DNA of 64,000 nt, from the NCBI GenBank assembly GCA_040403095.1, contig JBBALI010000002.1:62001-126000 (forward strand), written 5' to 3'. The notes beneath the pieces were generated by a model, which saw only the letters and a program-made list of their open reading frames with translations, was not told the DNA's origin and did no database searches. Shown piece by piece: positions 59,445 to 64,000 of the stretch; the first letter of the stretch is position 1, and each line of letters begins with the position of its first letter. Origin of the DNA: JAQVCM01 sp040403095. Its GTDB lineage: Bacteria > Bacteroidota > Bacteroidia > Flavobacteriales_D > Crocinitomicaceae. The translations under genes and the position numbers were made by a program.

Positions 59445-60182
59445 TTAAGAAATTACTTCTGCTTCGTTTTTTTCTTCTGCATTTTCAGAAATGTCTTCAA
59501 TGACAGGAGTATTTTTCTTTTTCTTGGGAAAATAACTTCTTTGTCTGATTAAAATCAACACTACGCCACAAGTGATTGACCCATCAGCAACGTTCCAAAC
59601 TGCTGGAAAAACATCTTTTCCACCCAACCATGGAATCCAAGTAGGCCAAGTGAAATCGAATTGGAACATATCGACTACATTTCCAAGCAAAAAACCAGCA
59701 TGTCGCACTTCTACTTTTCCATAAAAATCACAATTGGCAAAAACACCAGAACCTTCTAATTGATTGAAGGACATGCAAGGTTTGAAAGGGAAGATAAAAT
59801 CATAGAACATCGAATCGATGAGGTTTCCAGTTGCTCCAGCGAAAATAAATCCAATGGCGATTAAAAACTCCATTTTCATGCCTGCTTTGGCTTGTTTGAA
59901 CCAGTAATAACCAATTCCACCAATGGCAATAATTCTGAAAATACTTAGGGCCAATTTTCCCCAAATTCCTGATCCAAAAGTGGTGCCGAAAGCCATTCCT
60001 TGATTTTCAACATATACAATTTTGAACCAATCACCTAATAAACTGATCGGCTGATCCATAGTTGAAACAGAGGTTTTCACCCAAATTTTAATCAATTGGT
60101 CCAATAATAAAATAAGGGCCACGACAGCCCCTACCATAATTAATTTTTTTCTCACAATGTTATTTTTGAGCGTTTTTGGCAT
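59445..60182 (-). CDS. lspA: Lipoprotein signal peptidase
   Basis: A 245-residue membrane aspartyl protease that removes signal peptides from prolipoproteins. Four membrane segments; conserved GATGNLIDSMF, a second acidic site at Asp171 (GNVVDMFQF) and Asp200 in WNVADGSITCG. It is about 80 residues longer than the E. coli enzyme because of a loop between segments 3 and 4 and a charged tail, a form seen in Bacteroidota. Its start overlaps the DksA-like gene by 23 bases; ATG at codon 16 is an alternative. Confidence 0.93.
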   Translation of the reverse strand: MPKTLKNNIVRKKLIMVGAVVALILLLDQLIKIWVKTSVSTMDQPISLLGDWFKIVYVENQGMAFGTTFGSGIWGKLALSIFRIIAIGGIGYYWFKQAKAGMKMEFLIAIGFIFAGATGNLIDSMFYDFIFPFKPCMSFNQLEGSGVFANCDFYGKVEVRHAGFLLGNVVDMFQFDFTWPTWIPWLGGKDVFPAVWNVADGSITCGVVLILIRQRSYFPKKKKNTPVIEDISENAEEKNEAEVIS

Positions 60183-60540
60183 CGATGCTTAAAGTAGCAT
60201 GAGGTACCAAACGCAATCTTTCTTTTTGAATCAATTTTCCAGTAACGCGGCAAATTCCGTACGTTTTGTTTTCAATGCGCATCAAAGCACTTTGTAAATT
60301 TTGAATGAATTTTTCTTGACGTGCACTCAATTGTGCAACTTCTTCACGAGAAAGCGTTTCAGAACCATCTTCCATCATGTTGAAAGTACGACCAGTATCA
60401 TCAGTTCCGTGATTGTCACTGTTTGAAAGTGAACTTTTCAACATATCATAATCTTCTTGCGCTTCTTTCAACTTTTCGTTGATCAAAATTCTAAATTCGT
60501 CCAATTCACCGTCAGAATATCTTGTTTTTTCTTGTGACAT
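60160..60540 (-). CDS. TraR/DksA-family protein without zinc ligands
   Basis: A 126-residue protein starting at ATG 60540. A coiled-coil N-terminus (FRILINEKLKEAQEDYDML) and the C-terminal fold of DksA (NKTYGICRVTGKLIQKERLR LVPHATL) are clear, but the four cysteines that bind zinc in E. coli DksA are reduced to one. The remaining positions are Thr, Ser and Ala. It probably still enters the RNA polymerase secondary channel and may modulate transcription. Co-transcribed with lspA. Confidence 0.88.
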   Translation of the reverse strand: MSQEKTRYSDGELDEFRILINEKLKEAQEDYDMLKSSLSNSDNHGTDDTGRTFNMMEDGSETLSREEVAQLSARQEKFIQNLQSALMRIENKTYGICRVTGKLIQKERLRLVPHATLSIDAKNAQK

Positions 60541-60585
60541 AATTTTCAACTTTTTAGAGACTTTCGTCCCTTCTACTAATGCTGA

Positions 60586-60593
60586 CAAATATA
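60586..60593 (-). promoter_or_regulatory. -7 element of the dksA-like/lspA operon
   Basis: TATATTTG on the minus strand matches TAnnTTTG exactly. It overlaps the longer frame beginning at 60588, so ATG 60540 is the start. Confidence 0.5.
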
Positions 60594-60813
60594 ATTCAAA
60601 ATAATTTGGAATAAGAACTAAATTTTACCACTTTATCAACAATTTATATAAATTTAATAATTAGTTTAATCTTTAAAATATTCAATTAAAATAATGATAA
60701 ACAATGTTTTAATTGAAAAAAAATTGTTTTATTTAGCACTACTTTTGTTAACTTATTAAAATTGATCTTTTTTCTAGTTAAATTGTACTAGAATAAATTT
60801 TAAATCGCCCAAT

Positions 60814-61185
60814 ATGATATTAAAAAAGTATTTTTCATTTCTCATTTTTTCCTTTCTGTTTTTCAATCTGATGAGTCAAGTTGAAAATACAGAAACACTT
60901 CAATTGGCTCCAGTTTTTAGTCAGACTGTGACTCCAAATTCTGAAAATCCTTTTTTTACGATTAGAAACTTAAGTTTTTTTCCTGAAAATGAACTGATTA
61001 TTTTCAATAGATGGGGAAACGAAGTTTTCAAAGCCACACCATACAAAGGAAATTGGAATTGCACAGTCAAAGGTAAAAGCAAAAATGACCCTGAAACTTT
61101 GATTGAAAGTGGTACTTACTTTTACATTTTCACGGATAAAATGTCGCAGAATAAATACCAAGGATATTTTAATTTCGTGCGTTAG
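60814..61185 (+). CDS. Stand-alone type B T9SS sorting-domain protein
   Basis: A 123-residue protein that is little more than a signal peptide (ending NLMSQ) plus a CHU_C/type B sorting domain: VTPNSENPFFTIRNLSFFPE, then ELIIFNRWGNEVFKA, then ESGTYFYIFTD and a final YQGYFNFVR. In typical T9SS cargo this domain sits behind a long passenger, which is missing here. It could be a relic, or a small secreted protein in its own right. It ends 4 bases into the convergent TonB-like gene. Confidence 0.8.
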   Translation: MILKKYFSFLIFSFLFFNLMSQVENTETLQLAPVFSQTVTPNSENPFFTIRNLSFFPENELIIFNRWGNEVFKATPYKGNWNCTVKGKSKNDPETLIESGTYFYIFTDKMSQNKYQGYFNFVR

Positions 61186-61862
61186 TCAAAATCAAATTTG
61201 ACTGGAAAGACGAAATTTGAGCGCACTGCACGACCGTTGTTCATTGCTGGGTGAAATTTCGGCATTGATTTCACAACCCTTAAGGCTTCTTTGTCACATT
61301 CAGGACAATTAAATGCACCTTTGACTATTTGAATATTGGATAACATTCCGTCTTTTTCAACAACTATTTGCACATAAGACTTCAAAAAATGTAGTTCGTC
61401 ATGTACTTCCGCTGGTCGTTGAATCATTTTTGAAAGATACAAATTCATTTTTTCTGGACCTCCAGGAAACGATGCGGGAACTTCTGGAGTGCCATAAATT
61501 TTTTCTTCGTCTTGACTATATTCTGGTTCAGGAACAGCGAAATTGAAATCCAAGCCCAATCGTTCTTCAATCAATTTCACTTCCAATTCAATCTCTTGTA
61601 AATCTTTTGGATTATTCTTAGTGGCAATATAGAAATAAGTTTCATAATCGTTGCTACCTTTAAAAATGATAGTGTCATTTTTTTTTAATGTAGAAACTTT
61701 AATCATACCTTCTTTGTCTGTTCTACCAATGCTTGTTTTACTGCAAATGACATCAACATTTACAATTGGAATTCCTTCACCATCAGTAACTAAAAAAGTG
61801 GTTTGCGCTTTTGAGACACTTGCAAATAAACTCAGGAATAACAGGGCAATTAAATTTTTCAT
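61182..61862 (-). CDS. Energy transducer TonB-like C-terminal domain protein
   Basis: A 226-residue exported protein starting at ATG 61862 (signal peptide MKNLIALLFLSLFASVSKAQ). It has an N-terminal carboxypeptidase-regulatory-like beta domain (TTFLVTDGEGIPIVNVDV), a linker and a C-terminal TonB-type domain. The C-terminal domain has VPASFPGGPEKMNLYLSK, YVQIVVEKDGMLSN and ALRVVKSMPKFHPAMNNGRA. It lacks a membrane anchor for ExbB/D coupling, so it may be a periplasmic relative of TonB rather than an energy transducer. Confidence 0.8.
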   Translation of the reverse strand: MKNLIALLFLSLFASVSKAQTTFLVTDGEGIPIVNVDVICSKTSIGRTDKEGMIKVSTLKKNDTIIFKGSNDYETYFYIATKNNPKDLQEIELEVKLIEERLGLDFNFAVPEPEYSQDEEKIYGTPEVPASFPGGPEKMNLYLSKMIQRPAEVHDELHFLKSYVQIVVEKDGMLSNIQIVKGAFNCPECDKEALRVVKSMPKFHPAMNNGRAVRSNFVFPVKFDFD

Positions 61863-61900
61863 ACGCAAGAAACAGAACAACTTTTACGGTTGTATTTATT

Positions 61901-61908
61901 CAAATGTA
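61901..61908 (-). promoter_or_regulatory. -7 element of the TonB-like gene
   Basis: TACATTTG on the minus strand matches TAnnTTTG exactly; the leader is about 32 bases. Confidence 0.45.
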
Positions 61909-61939
61909 CGATAAAAAAGAGAACTAAAAAATTTAATTT

Positions 61940-63775
61940 TTAATCTTGTTTTACCACTTTGAATGTCGCAAATTCTTCACCTTGTTGCACTTGAATTAAA
62001 TAAATTCCTTGTGAAAAATTTGACAAATCGACGGTTTTAGCATTCGTGCTTTCAAAGATGTTCTTCCCTGTAAAATCAAATAATTCGACCTTAAAATCTG
62101 CTGATTTTGATTCAATGTGAATGATGTTTTGCGTTGGATTTGGATAGATTTTAAAGTCTTCATTTTCGAATTCTTCCAAGGATAATGAACTGGTACAAGG
62201 AACGAAATTCACCACATCATCCCACAAATCTGATTGTGCAGTTCTCAATCCGCACTGACTTCCATTTGGTGTAGCTTTAATTTCCAAATAGCAATCTGAG
62301 GCGGCGTTGTACTGTGGCCAAGCGACCAAATCTGTCCCATTTGGATTTCCTGTTTTTGCAAAATTCACCCAATAATTCAACATATTTACTTGAACAGAAT
62401 CGTCTGCTGGTTTGAATAAAATTCCAGATCCTCCTGTTGCATTTTCCCAATTATTGAACACATAAAAAAGTTCCATTCCGTGATAACTTCCATAATTTGC
62501 AAGTGCTGCCAACGTATGTTTATGACTGAAAAAATACCTCCAAACAGGCTCGGTTTGATTTTGACTCACACATTGCGCCGTTCTTCTAGCAGTGGCAGTA
62601 AATTGTGAATCTGTCAATATTCCAATGTAAGATTGTTTGGCTTGCGTTGTGTTTGACCCTGGAGGATACAAAGCTGCTGCAGTTGCTTGATTTGCAGCAG
62701 GAATTGAAGCATTGATTAATGCAGTAACCATCGCTGGAAGAACTGTTTGCGGCGCAGACAAACTCATTTCATCGGCATTTGAACCAATAATCAATGGAAC
62801 TTTATTGTAAACACCACTTTGAATTGTTTGTAAAGGATAATTCGAAAAAACCAAATTGTCGATGACAGGTTGCCAAGCCAATTGCACCGCGCCTCCTGAA
62901 AGGGGAGAAGTTTCGTATTTCACCAAACTATCGCTCGGCAATGAACGCATATAAGCAATTTTTTGAACGTCATTACCACTGGTTGTGAAATCTGCGACAT
63001 AATTGCTTCCTTTGGTTTTTGAATCGCTGTAAGTGTTCACAACTGGCATCGCACTTTCAATACAAGCACGCTGAAAAAGTCCAGCAGCAAGTGGTGTTGT
63101 CAATAAATTTCCAACGTTTATTCCGCCTGCACTTTCACCAAAAATCATCACTTTAGTTGGGTCACCGCCAAAATTAGCAATGTTATTTTGTACCCATTTC
63201 AAAGCCAAAATTTGGTCTAAAACGGCGTAATTTCCACCAGTTCCATTGGCATTTTCAGGTTCTAAACCTGGATGCACTAAAAATCCCAAAGGACCCAATC
63301 TGTATTGAATTGTTACAATTACAGCATCGCCGCGTTCTGCCATGTTTTTACCGAAATACATTTGCGTTCCGCCATTTTCTTCACTTGCGCTTCCTTGCTG
63401 ATTTCCTCCTCCATGGATAAAAACCAGAACAGGTCGGTTTCCAGCGCCTATTTGTGGTGTCCAGACATTTAGATATAAACAATCTTCATTTCCAATTATC
63501 GTAGAAGTGGTATCGCCTTGTTGAAAAAGTTTCTGTGGACAAACTGGAGCAAAACTCGTTGTTACCAACGTGCTTGCCCAATTCGCAGGATTTTCTGGCG
63601 CTTTCCAACGCAAATTATTGACAGGAGGTTTGGCAAAAGGAATTCCCAAAAATTGAATTACATTTCCATTTTGTGCACCCTGAATAGAGCCGAATTGTGT
63701 GGAAACAGTTTGTGCTTGCATTGAACCAATACTTACCAGGATCAAAAAGATTAAAGAAAGGATTCTTGTGGACAT
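61940..63775 (-). CDS. Type B carboxylesterase with T9SS sorting domain
   Basis: A 611-residue secreted alpha/beta hydrolase. Signal peptide ends SMQAQ. The esterase domain (about residues 24-520) has GIPFAKPPVNNLRWKAP, EDCLYLNVWTP, the oxyanion loop VFIHGGGNQQGS, nucleophile Ser215 in FGESAGGINVG and a C-terminal SYHGMELFYVF with the catalytic His. A type A sorting domain from about 535 (IYPNPTQNIIHIESK) ends with basic residues. It should hydrolyse carboxylic esters outside the cell. Confidence 0.93.
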   Translation of the reverse strand: MSTRILSLIFLILVSIGSMQAQTVSTQFGSIQGAQNGNVIQFLGIPFAKPPVNNLRWKAPENPANWASTLVTTSFAPVCPQKLFQQGDTTSTIIGNEDCLYLNVWTPQIGAGNRPVLVFIHGGGNQQGSASEENGGTQMYFGKNMAERGDAVIVTIQYRLGPLGFLVHPGLEPENANGTGGNYAVLDQILALKWVQNNIANFGGDPTKVMIFGESAGGINVGNLLTTPLAAGLFQRACIESAMPVVNTYSDSKTKGSNYVADFTTSGNDVQKIAYMRSLPSDSLVKYETSPLSGGAVQLAWQPVIDNLVFSNYPLQTIQSGVYNKVPLIIGSNADEMSLSAPQTVLPAMVTALINASIPAANQATAAALYPPGSNTTQAKQSYIGILTDSQFTATARRTAQCVSQNQTEPVWRYFFSHKHTLAALANYGSYHGMELFYVFNNWENATGGSGILFKPADDSVQVNMLNYWVNFAKTGNPNGTDLVAWPQYNAASDCYLEIKATPNGSQCGLRTAQSDLWDDVVNFVPCTSSLSLEEFENEDFKIYPNPTQNIIHIESKSADFKVELFDFTGKNIFESTNAKTVDLSNFSQGIYLIQVQQGEEFATFKVVKQD

Positions 63776-63911
63776 ATTTGCTTATTTATGAGCTAAATGT
63801 AGTAAGAAAAACCAATTGAAACTTGAAAGAAATTTGATTTAACTAGAAAAGGTAGAGAATTTAACGAATTGGGTAATTTTCAACTTAAATTTCTACATCT
63901 AAATTAATATC

Positions 63912-63949
63912 AAAGAAAAAGGGACAATTACCAACCGTAATCATCCCTT
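63912..63949 (-). terminator. Terminator for a minus-strand gene entering from the right
   Basis: On the minus strand AAGGGATGATTAC pairs with GTAATTGTCCCTT (two G-U pairs) around GGTTG and is followed by a T-rich run. It lies just past a stop codon at 63971-63973. Confidence 0.75.
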
Positions 63950-63970
63950 AATCAATGTGAAAAGAAATCT

Positions 63971-64000
63971 TATTTTCCGCCTTTTTTGGCTGTTGCGATT
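63971..64000 (-). CDS. C-terminal end of a minus-strand gene, rest outside window
   Basis: The last 30 bases read on the minus strand as IATAKKGGK and a TAA stop. The strong minus-strand terminator 22 bases further on supports a real gene end. The product cannot be named from nine residues; a basic, glycine-containing tail is all that can be seen. Confidence 0.4.

Overview
The window is AT-rich chromosomal DNA from a member of the Bacteroidota, most likely Flavobacteriales close to Crocinitomicaceae/Fluviicola. This is inferred from several type IX secretion (T9SS) C-terminal sorting domains, repeated -7 promoter elements of the form TAnnTTTG, a purH-mreBCD block, a long LspA, a 633-residue PurF-like protein and cysteine-poor DksA-like protein. 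No rRNA, tRNA, CRISPR array or transposase was seen.

Layout. 1-4.4 kb: small accessory genes, with a run of decayed reading frames at about 1.0-2.3 kb. 4.7-7.3 kb: a HisKA_2 sensor kinase and LytTR response regulator. 7.4-20.6 kb: four large modular T9SS surface or secreted proteins sharing Ig-like and Fn3-like modules, a collagen-like protein between two of them, and an HxlR regulator divergent from an Old Yellow Enzyme operon. Two of the surface genes share an identical stretch of about 1.09 kb. 20.9-27.1 kb: an AddB-like nuclease, a TPR/HTH regulator and a HAF-repeat T9SS protein. 27.2-30.1 kb: gcvP. 30.3-41.5 kb: about twenty small genes, all on the minus strand and often overlapping, with features of polymorphic-toxin immunity genes but no toxin in view. 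41.7-45.8 kb: purH and mreBCD. 45.8-54.6 kb: a helical-repeat protein, two SUMF1-domain proteins, small secreted proteins and an ECF sigma/anti-sigma pair. 54.7-64 kb: gpmI, an orphan histidine kinase, a PurF-like amidotransferase, a DksA-like gene with lspA, a stand-alone type B sorting-domain protein, a TonB-like protein and a T9SS carboxylesterase.

How the parts may work together. The pair TTCAGAAC-(21 bp)-TTCAGAAC lies both upstream of the kinase/LytTR operon and upstream of the first T9SS surface gene. It is a candidate LytTR operator linking sensing to surface-protein expression. Heptanucleotide (GTCTNNN)n arrays recur in intergenic DNA. The gcvP-purH interval looks like an orphan-immunity island between housekeeping genes.
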